Numbered from the stretch's first letter, positions 25,686 to 34,490 are shown. The stretch: 35,926 bases of DNA from Streptococcus cristatus (GCF_001578775.1 NZ_KQ969064.1:86485-122410), one strand, 5' to 3'. The notes: a model not told the origin generated them from the letters alone. A program made the numbers and translations.

Positions 25686-26228
25686 ATGCTTAAATATAGT
25701 ATCCGTGGTGAAAACCTAGAAGTAACTGATGCTCTCCGTGACTACGTAGTTTCTAAACTTGAGAAGATTGAGAAGTATTTCCAAGCAGAGCAAGAACTTG
25801 ATGCACGGGTAAATTTGAAAGTGTACCGGGAGAAGACGGCGAAAGTCGAAGTAACCATTCCTCTTGGTTCTATTACCCTTCGGGCAGAAGATGTTTCGCA
25901 AGATATGTACGGATCTATCGATCTAGTTATCGATAAGATTGAACGTCAGATTCGTAAGAATAAGACAAAGATTGAAAAGAAAAATCGGAACAAGGTTGCA
26001 ACTAGCCAGTTGTTCACTGATGCTCTAGTAGAAGAAGCTGATGCAGCATCTTCTAAAGTAGTACGTTCTAAGCATATTGATTTGAAACCAATGGATCTAG
26101 ATGAAGCTATTTTGCAAATGGATTTGTTGGGACATGACTTCTTCATCTACACAGATGTTGAAGATAGTACAACGAATGTTATCTATCGTCGTGAAGATGG
26201 AGATATCGGTTTGTTAGAAGTTAAATAA
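25686..26228 (+). CDS. hpf: Ribosome hibernation-promoting factor, long form (HPF/YfiA)
   Basis: A 180-residue long-form HPF. Residues 1-100 form the S30AE ribosome-binding domain (beta-alpha-beta-beta-beta-alpha, basic at IERQIRKNKTKIEKKNR). After a variable linker, residues about 123-180 form the C-terminal dimerisation domain (HIDLKPMDLDEAILQMDLLGHDFFIY...). Long HPF joins 70S ribosomes into inactive 100S dimers in stationary phase. It lies directly after comFC with its own promoter, over which a cre-like site is placed, and no terminator separates it from comFC. RBS AGAAGG lies before the ATG. A strong terminator follows. Confidence 0.94.
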   Translation: MLKYSIRGENLEVTDALRDYVVSKLEKIEKYFQAEQELDARVNLKVYREKTAKVEVTIPLGSITLRAEDVSQDMYGSIDLVIDKIERQIRKNKTKIEKKNRNKVATSQLFTDALVEEADAASSKVVRSKHIDLKPMDLDEAILQMDLLGHDFFIYTDVEDSTTNVIYRREDGDIGLLEVK

Positions 26229-26233
26229 TGTAG

Positions 26234-26262
26234 AAAAGCCGTCCAATTTGGATGGCTTTTTC
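26234..26262 (+). terminator. Terminator of hpf
   Basis: A 12-bp stem AAAAGCCGTCCA / TGGATGGCTTTT (one G-T pair), loop ATT, then T residues. Confidence 0.9.
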
Positions 26263-26303
26263 TTGTAGGGAAAGCTCTCGCTCATTCTACTTCAAAGAAC
26301 GTT

Positions 26304-26311
26304 TACGAATA
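26304..26311 (+). promoter_or_regulatory. Second exact cin-box, upstream of the SNF2 gene
   Basis: TACGAATA, in the same orientation as the downstream gene and 68 nt before its start codon. The 12-mer TTTACGAATAAA is shared exactly with the comFA promoter. A chance match of an 8-mer in 36 kb is possible, so function is not proven. Confidence 0.45.
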
Positions 26312-26344
26312 AAGAAATTCTATTTCGTTTTTATAGCTATCCTA

Positions 26345-26353
26345 TGGTATAAT
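26345..26353 (+). promoter_or_regulatory. Extended -10 promoter of the SNF2 gene
   Basis: TGGTATAAT (perfect -10 with TG extension), about 27 nt before the start codon. The -35 is weak. Confidence 0.7.
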
Positions 26354-26379
26354 AAAGGGATAAATGTTAGGTGGTAGGT

Positions 26380-29300
26380 ATGGCTAAATTAATTCCTGGT
26401 AAAATTCGAACGGAAGGAATTGCCCTCTGTGACAGCAAAAAAGTCGAAATTCTTGACGTCAAAGATTCCTTTTTATACACGCGCGTGGATCAGTACAATC
26501 TACGCTATAGTCTGGATGATGATGCAGTTTTCTGCTCCTGTGATTTTTTTCAAAAGAAGAAGTACTGCGCCCATCTGGCTGCCTTGGAATATTTTTTGAA
26601 AAATGATTCGGCGGGTAAAGATCTGCTGGCGAAGATGACAGAAAAAGAGTCTTCTAGTCAAGAAGCCCAGAAATTGGTTTCTTTTGGTAGCCTTTTTTTG
26701 GATAAGATTTTGCTAGATAAATCCAGTCAACAAATGCGTTATGAGCTATCAGCGACTGGACAGGAAGATATTTACACAGGACAATTTTTATGGAGTCTGC
26801 GGATTAGTCGGTTGCCGGATGAGCGCTCTTATGTAGTGCGTGATATTTTGTCCTTTTTGAGAACCTTGAATAAGGGTGGGCATTATCAGATCGGCAAGAG
26901 TTACTATGAGCCTATTCGCATGGAGAATTTTGATGAAGCTAGTCAAGATTTGCTAGAATTTTTACGAGGCTTGGTGACGGATTATAAGGGGCAGGACTCT
27001 TCGTTGGTCTTTCCCAATGCTGGACGGCACCTTTATTTTCCAGCCAGTCTTTTTGAGGAAGGTGTGACTCGCTTGATGAATCTTGCTTCGTTCCGTTTGG
27101 AATATAGCTTCTATGATTATGCTGAGGTATTTTTCCAAGACTTGCATGAAGAAGCGGGAATTTATCAGTTTGAAGTACAAGAGCGGGAAAACTATTTTGA
27201 ACTGCTGATATCAGAAAAGAATTATAAGCTGCTCTATGGAGGTCAATTTCTTTTTCATAATCGGACCTTCTATCAGCTGACGACTGAGCAGACCAAGTTA
27301 ATCAAGGCATTACAGGAATTGCCAATTGAGCAGGAACGCGTCAAGCGCCTGCAGTTTGATGTGTCTGAGCAGTCCAAACTGGCAGTAAGCTTGCTCGAGT
27401 TCAAAAAAATTGGCCGTGTGACAGCACCTGAGCGACTGTTCATTCATGATTTTACCGTGAATTTCAATTTTTATTTAGGGACTGACAAGCAAGTATTGTT
27501 GGATCTTGTCTTTGAGTATGGTAGTCAGACTGTCACCAGTCGTGAAGAGCTGAGAAACCTACCCTTTGCCAGTAATTTTGAGCGAGAACAGCAAGTTTTT
27601 AAAGCAATGCTGGAGGCAGGTTTTGCAGATGATTTTATCAGCCAGCGTCCGCCTTTACGACCCGAAGAAATTTACCGCTTCTTCTCCGTCTTGATTCCAC
27701 GCTTTAGAGCACTAGGCAATGTCTACTTGTCAGACGAGCTACTGGGTCTATCTCAAACAGAACCTCCGAAGGTTTCCATCAGTATTAATGGTGGGCTCTT
27801 GGATATTGGCTTTGATTTTACTGGTATCGACCAGTCTGAGGTAGATGATGTCCTAGATTCGCTGATGAGCCAAAAGGATTACTTTATCAGTAAGACGGGT
27901 CAAGTTGTGATTTTTGATGAGAATAGTAAGCGAATCAGCCAGACCTTGCAACAATTGAGAAGCAAACATTCTAAAAATGGGATTATCCAAACGCATAGCT
28001 TGGCTGCCTATCAACTCTCTGAATTGTTCAAAGATCAGGAAAGAGTTGCCTTGTCGCAGGATTTTCGCCAGCTGGCTTATGATTTGACCCACCCTGAGGA
28101 TTTTCCTCTGCCTAAGCTGAAAGTTCAGGCAGAGCTTCGAGATTATCAAGAAACGGGTGTAAAATGGCTATCCATGCTGAATAAATATGGATTTGGTGGT
28201 ATTCTAGCTGATGACATGGGCTTGGGAAAGACCCTTCAGACCATTTCTTTCTTGGCTGCTCATTTGTCTAAGTCTAAGAAAGTTTTGATATTGGCACCGT
28301 CGAGCCTGATTTACAATTGGAGTGATGAGTTTGCCAAATTTGCTCCAGACTTGGATGTGGCCGTTGTGTATGGACTGAAAAATGTCCGAGATGCTGTGAT
28401 TGCAGAAGACCATCAGATTACCATTACCAGCTATGCTTCCTTCAGACAAGATGTGGAAGAGTATCAGGGACTTCACTTTGACTATTTGATATTGGACGAA
28501 GCACAGGTCATGAAGAATGACCAGAGCAAGATTGCTCAATATCTGAGAGCATTTGAGGTGGAGCGGACTTATGCCTTGTCTGGGACGCCGATTGAAAATC
28601 ATCTCGGCGAGCTTTGGTCAATTTTTCAGATCGTCCTTCCGGGCTTATTACCAAGCAAGAAAGCTTTTTTGAAGATGCCTGCGGAAACAGTAGCGCGCTA
28701 TATCAGACCCTTTGTCATGAGGCGTAAGAAAGAAGAAGTCTTGCAAGAACTTCCTGATTTGATTGAGGTTTCTTACCGTAACGAACTTGCAGACAGCCAG
28801 AAAACGATTTATCTAGCTCTGCTCAAGCAAATGCAGGAGCGAATTCTCCATGCAACAGAGGAGGAAATCAATCGTAGTAAAATCGAAATTTTGTCTGGTC
28901 TTATGCGACTCCGTCAAATCTGTGATACTCCCAAGCTTTTTATGGATGATTACGATGGGGAAAGCGGCAAGCTGGAAAGTTTACGTGAGCTGTTGGAGCA
29001 GATCCAAGACGGTGAACATCGTGTTCTGATATTTTCACAATTCCGTGGCATGCTGGATATTATCGAGCAAGAACTGAGCCAGATGGGAATGGAGTCCTTC
29101 AAAATTACAGGTTCAACTCCAGCAAAAGAACGTCAGGAGATGACCAAAGCCTTTAATCAAGGAGAAAGATCAGCCTTCCTGATTTCTCTTAAAGCTGGTG
29201 GTGTCGGTCTCAATCTAACTGGTGCAAATACTGTTATTTTAGTGGATCTTTGGTGGAATCCCGCAGTAGAAGCCCAAGCTATTGGTCGGGCTCATCGTAT

Positions 29301-29493
29301 TGGGCAGGAACGGAATGTAAAAGTTTATCGTATGATTACACGGGGAACTATTGAAGAAAAAATTCAGGAATTACAGGACACTAAACGAAATCTAGTTTCA
29401 ACGATTCTAGATGGTGCAGAGTCTCGCTCTAGTCTTTCGATGGAAGAAATTCGAGAAATTCTTGGAATTTCTTCTGAATCGCTTGAAAAATAG
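26380..29493 (+). CDS. SNF2-family DEAD/DEAH ATPase with SWIM zinc finger
   Basis: A 1037-residue SWI2/SNF2-type ATPase. The N-terminal SWIM zinc finger uses C52, C54, C63 and H65 (CSCDFFQKKKYCAH). A bacterial SNF2-associated middle region follows, then two helicase lobes: Walker A DDMGLGKT near 610, DEAQ near 705, SGTPIENH after it, and motif VI IGRAHRIGQ near 967. Such proteins translocate on DNA and may remodel nucleoprotein or RNA polymerase complexes, as RapA does; the bacterial SWIM type has no settled role. ATG 26380 is preferred to a GTG three codons earlier because AGGTGGT then serves as RBS. It heads the region leading to murC, and an exact cin-box lies upstream of its normal promoter. 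Confidence 0.9.
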   Translation: MAKLIPGKIRTEGIALCDSKKVEILDVKDSFLYTRVDQYNLRYSLDDDAVFCSCDFFQKKKYCAHLAALEYFLKNDSAGKDLLAKMTEKESSSQEAQKLVSFGSLFLDKILLDKSSQQMRYELSATGQEDIYTGQFLWSLRISRLPDERSYVVRDILSFLRTLNKGGHYQIGKSYYEPIRMENFDEASQDLLEFLRGLVTDYKGQDSSLVFPNAGRHLYFPASLFEEGVTRLMNLASFRLEYSFYDYAEVFFQDLHEEAGIYQFEVQERENYFELLISEKNYKLLYGGQFLFHNRTFYQLTTEQTKLIKALQELPIEQERVKRLQFDVSEQSKLAVSLLEFKKIGRVTAPERLFIHDFTVNFNFYLGTDKQVLLDLVFEYGSQTVTSREELRNLPFASNFEREQQVFKAMLEAGFADDFISQRPPLRPEEIYRFFSVLIPRFRALGNVYLSDELLGLSQTEPPKVSISINGGLLDIGFDFTGIDQSEVDDVLDSLMSQKDYFISKTGQVVIFDENSKRISQTLQQLRSKHSKNGIIQTHSLAAYQLSELFKDQERVALSQDFRQLAYDLTHPEDFPLPKLKVQAELRDYQETGVKWLSMLNKYGFGGILADDMGLGKTLQTISFLAAHLSKSKKVLILAPSSLIYNWSDEFAKFAPDLDVAVVYGLKNVRDAVIAEDHQITITSYASFRQDVEEYQGLHFDYLILDEAQVMKNDQSKIAQYLRAFEVERTYALSGTPIENHLGELWSIFQIVLPGLLPSKKAFLKMPAETVARYIRPFVMRRKKEEVLQELPDLIEVSYRNELADSQKTIYLALLKQMQERILHATEEEINRSKIEILSGLMRLRQICDTPKLFMDDYDGESGKLESLRELLEQIQDGEHRVLIFSQFRGMLDIIEQELSQMGMESFKITGSTPAKERQEMTKAFNQGERSAFLISLKAGGVGLNLTGANTVILVDLWWNPAVEAQAIGRAHRIGQERNVKVYRMITRGTIEEKIQELQDTKRNLVSTILDGAESRSSLSMEEIREILGISSESLEK

Positions 29494-29510
29494 TTTGAAT
29501 AGTTTATAAT
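29483..29510 (+). promoter_or_regulatory. Promoter of the hypothetical-murC group
   Basis: TTGAAA (29483-29488), a 16-nt spacer and TATAAT (29505-29510). The -35 lies inside the end of the SNF2 gene, so the downstream genes need not depend on it. Confidence 0.75.
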
Positions 29511-29534
29511 AATGAAGAGTTGAAAGGATATGCT

Positions 29535-30206
29535 ATGACAAATACCAAATTTCCTATAATTGCTGATGACGAAATCATGTTGACAGAAATGCCGCACATG
29601 AATTTGTACGATGAGTTGGATCTGATTAGCAACATTAAAGGGGACTATCAGGACCGTAATTATTTAGAATGGATGCCGATTGCTAAGCCAGAAAATCCTG
29701 CTCATGCTGCTCCTAGTCAAACTGTAAGTAAAGCTAGAAAGAAGCAAGCTCCAGTTACGGACTTTAAAAAGCCAATTGATAAGAAAGATCCAGCTATTCG
29801 CTATGCTGAGCAAGCACGAGAGGAAGCTCGGGCTGATCTGAGGAAAAAACGTTCGGCTGCTTATTTGACGAGCAAGCTCCCAAATAAGGTTCGTAGTCGG
29901 AAAGTGGCACCTCCTTTTGAGGGAAATCCAGTTAAACCAACAGCCCCTTTCCAAAAGGAAAATCCGGGTGAGTTAACGAAGTTCAGTGATAAGCTAAAGC
30001 AAGATAACTACATATTAGCAGATGTTCAGTCTCAACCTCTCAGAGAAGTACCAACGAATCCAGAAAAAAAGAAAAAGAATAACTACGATTTTCTCAAAAC
30101 CAGCCAAGTCTATAACAAGGGCAAGAAGCGAGAAAAACACAATAAGCATAAAAAAGCACAGGAATTGGACATCACCAAGTTGAGTTCAGATGCCCAAGGG
30201 CAATAA
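29535..30206 (+). CDS. Uncharacterised basic, low-complexity protein upstream of murC
   Basis: A 223-residue protein I cannot assign to a family. Residues 1-50 are acidic and contain the likely ordered part (MNLYDELDLISNIKGDY). Residues 60-215 are rich in Lys, Arg, Pro, Asn and Gln, with runs such as KKKKKNN and KKREKHNKHKK, so mostly disordered and strongly basic. There is no signal peptide, membrane segment or cysteine. The charge suggests binding to nucleic acid, ribosome or acidic membrane; this is inference only. It has a good promoter and RBS AAAGGA at ATG 29535, and murC follows after 32 nt. A protein in this position before murC is also present in pneumococcus as a conserved hypothetical, which supports a real gene. 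Confidence 0.8.
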   Translation: MTNTKFPIIADDEIMLTEMPHMNLYDELDLISNIKGDYQDRNYLEWMPIAKPENPAHAAPSQTVSKARKKQAPVTDFKKPIDKKDPAIRYAEQAREEARADLRKKRSAAYLTSKLPNKVRSRKVAPPFEGNPVKPTAPFQKENPGELTKFSDKLKQDNYILADVQSQPLREVPTNPEKKKKNNYDFLKTSQVYNKGKKREKHNKHKKAQELDITKLSSDAQGQ

Positions 30207-30238
30207 GGCTTCAGTTGTTTAAGATTTAAGGAGTAATC

Positions 30239-31573
30239 ATGACGAAAACCTATCATTTTATCGGAATTAAGGGCTCAGGTATGAGCGCTTTGGCTTTGAT
30301 GTTGCATCAGATGGGCCATAAGGTTCAAGGAAGCGATGTTGATAAATATTATTTCACTCAGCGTGGTCTGGAGCAGGCTGGGATTCCCATTTTGCCTTTC
30401 AATGAGAAAAATCTCCAGTCAGATTTTGAAATTATTGCCGGTAATGCCTTCCGTCCAGATAACAATGTGGAAATTGCCTATGCAGATGCCAATGGTATTA
30501 GCTACAAGCGCTACCATGAATTTTTGGGTAGCTTTATGCGTGACTTTGTCAGCTTAGGAGTAGCAGGTGCTCACGGGAAAACTTCTACAACGGGTATTCT
30601 TTCTCATGTTCTGTCTAATATCACAGATACTAGCTATCTAATTGGGGACGGTACAGGTCGCGGTTCTGCTAATGCCAAGTATTTTGTCTTTGAATCAGAC
30701 GAGTACGAGCGTCATTTTATGCCTTATCATCCGGAATATTCGATCATCACCAATATTGACTTCGATCATCCAGATTATTTCACCAGCTTGGAAGATGTCT
30801 TTAATGCTTTCAATGATTACGCCAAGCAGATTACAAAAGGGCTCTTCGTTTATGGAGAAGACGAGCAACTACGCCGTATTACTTCAAATGCGCCGATTTA
30901 CTACTATGGTTTTAAGGAAGAAGGCAACGACTTTGTTGCTCACGACCTTTTGCGTTCTACTAGTGGTTCAGGATTTAAAGTTTCTTTCCGTGGGCAAGAG
31001 CTGGGTGAGTTCCAGATTCCAAGCTTTGGCCGTCACAACATTATGAATGCGACAGCGGTCATCGGTCTCCTCTACATTGCAGGTATTGACTTGAATCTAG
31101 TAAGGGAACATCTCAAGACCTTTAGTGGGGTTAAGCGCCGCTTTACAGAAAAGATTGTCAACGACACAGTCATTATTGATGACTTTGCCCATCATCCAAC
31201 GGAAATTATCGCGACTCTGGATGCAGCTCGTCAGAAGTATCCAAGCAAGGAAATTGTAGCCATCTTCCAGCCACATACCTTTACTCGGACCATTGCTCTC
31301 TTGGACGAATTTGCGGAAGCCCTCAATCAGGCTGACTCAGTCTATTTAGCCCAGATTTACGGATCTGCGCGTGAGGTGGATAAAGGCGATGTTAAGGTAG
31401 AAGATCTGGCTGAAAAGATTGTGAAGCGTGCCAAGGTTATTGATGTGGACAATGTTTCTCCACTTCTTGACCATGATAATGCAGTTTACGTCTTTATGGG
31501 AGCTGGAGATATCCAGACTTATGAGTATTCCTTTGAACGTCTCTTGTCCAATCTGACTAGCAACGTTCAGTAG
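30239..31573 (+). CDS. murC: UDP-N-acetylmuramate--L-alanine ligase MurC
   Basis: A 444-residue cytosolic Mur ligase that adds L-alanine to UDP-N-acetylmuramic acid, the first peptide step of peptidoglycan synthesis. The N-terminal UDP-binding Rossmann motif is [12 protein letters not shown]. The central ATP site [10 protein letters not shown] is near residues 108-117. The later domain has [11 protein letters not shown] and [10 protein letters not shown], the latter typical of MurC. Length is normal. RBS AAGGAG lies shortly before the ATG. It stands between the uncharacterised basic protein and two acetyltransferases, apparently one transcription unit. Confidence 0.96.
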   Translation: MTKTYHFIGIKGSGMSALALMLHQMGHKVQGSDVDKYYFTQRGLEQAGIPILPFNEKNLQSDFEIIAGNAFRPDNNVEIAYADANGISYKRYHEFLGSFMRDFVSLGVAGAHGKTSTTGILSHVLSNITDTSYLIGDGTGRGSANAKYFVFESDEYERHFMPYHPEYSIITNIDFDHPDYFTSLEDVFNAFNDYAKQITKGLFVYGEDEQLRRITSNAPIYYYGFKEEGNDFVAHDLLRSTSGSGFKVSFRGQELGEFQIPSFGRHNIMNATAVIGLLYIAGIDLNLVREHLKTFSGVKRRFTEKIVNDTVIIDDFAHHPTEIIATLDAARQKYPSKEIVAIFQPHTFTRTIALLDEFAEALNQADSVYLAQIYGSAREVDKGDVKVEDLAEKIVKRAKVIDVDNVSPLLDHDNAVYVFMGAGDIQTYEYSFERLLSNLTSNVQ

Positions 31574-31584
31574 GAGGCACCTGG

Positions 31585-32100
31585 ATGGAAGCACCAATTC
31601 GAATCAGACAGGCCGACTTGAGTGACTGGGAGGAAATCCTTGCAATTGAGCAGCTGAATTTTCCAGCGGCAGAAGCGGCCAGTGCAGAAGTTCTCAAAGA
31701 GCGGATTGAACGCATCTCGGATACTTTTTTGCTGGCAGAGCTGCATGGTCAGCTTGCAGGCTATATTGTTGGACCAGCTGTTCAGGCGCGATATTTGACA
31801 GATGACCTCTTTAGCAAGGTGGGTGTTAATCCTTCAGAAGGTGGCTTCATTGCCGTCCAAAGTCTGTCCGTCCATCCTGATTTTCAGAGGCAGGGGATCG
31901 GAACCTTGTTGCTTGCAGCTCTCAAAGAGACAGCTATTCAGGAACATCGGCAGGGCATTAGCCTTACCTGCCATGATGAGCTGATACCTTATTATGAGAT
32001 GAATGGCTTTGTCCACGAAGGGATTTCTGACTCAACTCACGGTGGGACTATCTGGTCAAATATGGTATGGGAAAATCCTGATTTTAAGGAGAAAGAATGA
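31585..32100 (+). CDS. GNAT acetyltransferase, first of tandem pair
   Basis: A 171-residue GCN5-related N-acetyltransferase. The acetyl-CoA-binding motif A is SLSVHPDFQRQGIGTLLL (QRQGIG pyrophosphate loop). The C-terminal half has SLTCHDELIPYYEMNGF, close to the arylalkylamine/serotonin-acetyltransferase-like group. The acceptor substrate is unknown. The next gene, a clear paralogue, starts inside its stop codon (ATGA, 4-nt overlap). It follows murC after 11 nt with RBS TAGGAGG, so it is co-transcribed with it. Confidence 0.88.
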   Translation: MEAPIRIRQADLSDWEEILAIEQLNFPAAEAASAEVLKERIERISDTFLLAELHGQLAGYIVGPAVQARYLTDDLFSKVGVNPSEGGFIAVQSLSVHPDFQRQGIGTLLLAALKETAIQEHRQGISLTCHDELIPYYEMNGFVHEGISDSTHGGTIWSNMVWENPDFKEKE

Positions 32101-32594
32101 TTATCCGTCAAGCTCAAATGGCTGACTTAGATGCCATTTATGCCATCGAATTGGAAAATTTTAGTCCAGAAGAGGCTATTAGTCGTGAAATACTGGCAAA
32201 GCACATTGAAAGGATTCCTTCAACTTTTTTGGTTGCAGAAAAAAGTGGCAAGATTTTGGGCTATTTAGAAGGTCCTGTCCGATCAGAACGCTATTTAAAA
32301 GATATCTCTTTTACAGAGGATGTTGAAGATTATAGCTATCTGGCTGGCGGATTTATCTCTGTGACTAGTCTATCTATTTCTAAAGAAGCACAGGGTTTAG
32401 GTGTAGGAAAAGCCTTGTTGAAAGCTATGAAGGAAATTGTGATTGCTGATGAACGCCACGGCATTAATCTCACTTGTCATGATTATTTGGTAGCCTACTA
32501 TGAGCAACATGACTTTGTCAACGAAGGCCGTTCAGCCTCAACTTATGCAGATGAAGTATGGTTTGATATGGTTTGGGAAAATCCCCAGATATAA
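32097..32594 (+). CDS. GNAT acetyltransferase, second of tandem pair
   Basis: A 165-residue GNAT enzyme, paralogous to the preceding one throughout. Shared landmarks include IERIxxTFLxAE, GGFIxVxSLSI/V, LTCHDxLxxYYE, and the ending MVWENP. Its CoA loop, AQGLGVG, departs slightly from the Q/RxxGxG/A pattern but keeps the glycines. It has an insertion of acidic residues (TEDVEDYSY) where the first copy has a different segment. The acceptor is unknown. Translation is coupled to the first copy by ATGA, with RBS AAGGAG inside it. The transcript can end at the hairpin at 32617-32650. Confidence 0.88.
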   Translation: MIIRQAQMADLDAIYAIELENFSPEEAISREILAKHIERIPSTFLVAEKSGKILGYLEGPVRSERYLKDISFTEDVEDYSYLAGGFISVTSLSISKEAQGLGVGKALLKAMKEIVIADERHGINLTCHDYLVAYYEQHDFVNEGRSASTYADEVWFDMVWENPQI

Positions 32595-32616
32595 CCTTCA
32601 TAAATAATATAGTTTT

Positions 32617-32650
32617 AAAAGTCGGATATGATTGCATTTATCTGACTTTT
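32617..32650 (+). terminator. 12-bp inverted repeat overlapping mltG promoter; terminator or operator
   Basis: AAAAGTCGGATA / TATCTGACTTTT (32617-32628 and 32639-32650, one G-T pair) with a 10-nt loop containing the mltG -35 box. The T-tract is only the stem's own TTTT, so it is a modest terminator; as DNA, its near-perfect symmetry could also be a protein-binding site. Confidence 0.65.
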
Positions 32651-32660
32651 AAGATATAAT
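32632..32660 (+). promoter_or_regulatory. Promoter of mltG
   Basis: TTGCAT (32632-32637), a 17-nt spacer and TATAAT (32655-32660). The first in-frame ATG (32659) overlaps the -10 box and so cannot be the start codon. Confidence 0.8.
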
Positions 32661-32691
32661 GTTAGGGATTATGAAGAAGGAGATCAAGTTT

Positions 32692-34461
32692 TTGACTGAA
32701 AATTCACAGGATAACGAAAAGACGCTGAGTTTTAAAGAGAAGATTTTGAATGAGTTGGCAACAGCCAATGGTACCCAAAATCACTCAGTTCAGGAAGAAG
32801 CGCAGCCTCTTTTAGGTAAAGAAATGGAATTGGCGGAGAGCTTGGAATCTCTCGTTTCTGCTGTTGAAAAATCTCATGAGGTTCTAGAGAAGGATACTTC
32901 AGTAGAGGAAGAACCTAATAAGATCAAAGTAGAAGAGCCAATGGGACAAAGCGAGCCTACTGTTCATACTCAGGCAGATGTGCTAGAAAATATAGTTCGT
33001 AATTCTACGATTTCGGAAGTTCCATCAAATGTTGATGAGCTAGGACAAGCTGATGTTGCTAAGAAGGAAAGTATAGAATCTGGAGAGGTTCAAACTTCTG
33101 TGCCTCATTCGGAAGCTTATCAAGAAAAGGCAGTACCAGTTGCAGGTGAGATAAAAGAAACAGTGTTAGCTGATTCAAACACTACAGATGAAAGAGAAGC
33201 TAAAAAAGACTTTTCTACTGCAGAACCAACGCTAAGCCGTAGAGATGTTGCTCATGGAAAGAAACGTTCACGTGTAGATCGTACCAATAGTAGTAAAAAG
33301 AAAAAACGTAAAAACGGTCTAGCCAATCGAATCGTGATGACAGTCTTGGTACTTTTCCTATTGGGCCTTGGTATTACTGGTTTTGTAGGATACAATTATG
33401 TCTCTTCAGCGCTGAAACCAGTAGATGCCAAATCAACAGAGTATGTGACAGTGGAAATTCCTGCCGGTTCTAGCACCAAACAAATCGGAGAGATTTTAGA
33501 AAAGAAAGGCCTGATTAAGAACGCTCAAGTCTTTAATCTTTATTCAAAAATCAGAAGTTATGGTAATTTCCAATCTGGCTACTATAATCTTCAAAAGAGT
33601 ATGGACTTAGACACGATTGCTAAGCAATTACAAGAAGGTGGAACAGATACACCACAGCCTCCAGTTCTTGGTAAGATAACAATTCCTGAGGGATACACTT
33701 TGGAGCAAATTGCCGAAGCAACTACTGTCAATGCTGCAAAAACTGCGAACAAGAATACAAAAACACCATTCAGTAAGGAAGATTTTCTAAATAAAGCTCA
33801 AGATGAAGACTTTATTGCAAAAATGGCAGCTAAATATCCGCAGCTTCTAGCAACTTTGCCGAGCAAGGATAGTGGTGTTAAATATCGTCTTGAAGGTTAT
33901 CTTTTCCCAGCTACTTATGATTATGGAAAAGAAACCACGATTGAAGAACTGATTGACCAAATGTTGGCTGCTATGAATACAAATCTATCGCAGTATTACT
34001 CAACAATTGAGTCTAAGAATCTGACGGTCAATGATGTTTTGACCCTCGCCTCTTTAGTTGAAAAAGAGGGTTCAACTGATCAGGATCGCAAAGATATTGC
34101 GAGCGTCTTTTATAATCGTTTGAACCAAGCTATGCCACTTCAGAGCAATATTGCGCTTCTTTATGCTCAAGGAAAACTTGGTCAAAAGACAACTCTTAAA
34201 GAAGATGCTGAAATTGATACAAATCTTGACTCGCCTTATAATGTGTACAAGAAGCAAGGTTTGATGCCTGGTCCAGTAGATAGTCCAAGTCTGTCTGCTA
34301 TCGAAGCTACTATTAATCCAAGCAAGACAGAGTACTTGTATTTTGTAGCAAATGTGGAAACGGGGGCTGTATATTTTGCAAATACCTACGAAGAACACGC
34401 TAAGAATGTGGAAGAACACGTTAATAGCAAATTAAACCAATCAGGTGAAAGTTCTAACTAA
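32692..34461 (+). CDS. mltG: Endolytic murein transglycosylase MltG
   Basis: A 589-residue membrane enzyme that cuts nascent glycan strands. Residues 1-215 are a long acidic, low-complexity cytosolic domain ending in a basic KKKKRKN stretch. One membrane helix spans about 216-240. The extracellular part contains a LysM-like subdomain ([16 protein letters not shown]) and the YceG/MltG catalytic domain, with [10 protein letters not shown] (457-459 VEKE region) and NIALLYAQG. In pneumococcus MltG works with PBP2b and the elongation machinery. I chose TTG 32692 because AAGGAG lies 9 nt upstream and the earlier ATG lies in the -10 box; ATG 32671 lacks an RBS. Confidence 0.92.
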   Translation: MTENSQDNEKTLSFKEKILNELATANGTQNHSVQEEAQPLLGKEMELAESLESLVSAVEKSHEVLEKDTSVEEEPNKIKVEEPMGQSEPTVHTQADVLENIVRNSTISEVPSNVDELGQADVAKKESIESGEVQTSVPHSEAYQEKAVPVAGEIKETVLADSNTTDEREAKKDFSTAEPTLSRRDVAHGKKRSRVDRTNSSKKKKRKNGLANRIVMTVLVLFLLGLGITGFVGYNYVSSALKPVDAKSTEYVTVEIPAGSSTKQIGEILEKKGLIKNAQVFNLYSKIRSYGNFQSGYYNLQKSMDLDTIAKQLQEGGTDTPQPPVLGKITIPEGYTLEQIAEATTVNAAKTANKNTKTPFSKEDFLNKAQDEDFIAKMAAKYPQLLATLPSKDSGVKYRLEGYLFPATYDYGKETTIEELIDQMLAAMNTNLSQYYSTIESKNLTVNDVLTLASLVEKEGSTDQDRKDIASVFYNRLNQAMPLQSNIALLYAQGKLGQKTTLKEDAEIDTNLDSPYNVYKKQGLMPGPVDSPSLSAIEATINPSKTEYLYFVANVETGAVYFANTYEEHAKNVEEHVNSKLNQSGESSN

Positions 34462-34490
34462 ATTATGTGGTTTTCCACATAATTTTGTTT
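34460..34490 (+). terminator. Hairpin between mltG and greA
   Basis: AAATTATGTGG / CCACATAATTT (34460-34470 and 34475-34485), loop TTTT, then a T-rich tail. I see no clear promoter between it and greA, so readthrough probably supplies greA, at least in part. Confidence 0.8.

Noticed and set aside
28204..28602. 132-residue antisense frame in the SNF2 gene
   Set aside because: It is a shadow of the conserved helicase motifs on the opposite strand.
30219..30232. TTTAAG-A-TTTAAG before murC as a CiaR site
   Set aside because: CiaR repeats need a 5-nt spacing; here it is 1 nt, and the second copy merges with the murC RBS.
30642..31046. 134-residue plus-strand frame inside murC
   Set aside because: Out of frame with MurC, whose motifs cover the same bases; it has no RBS.
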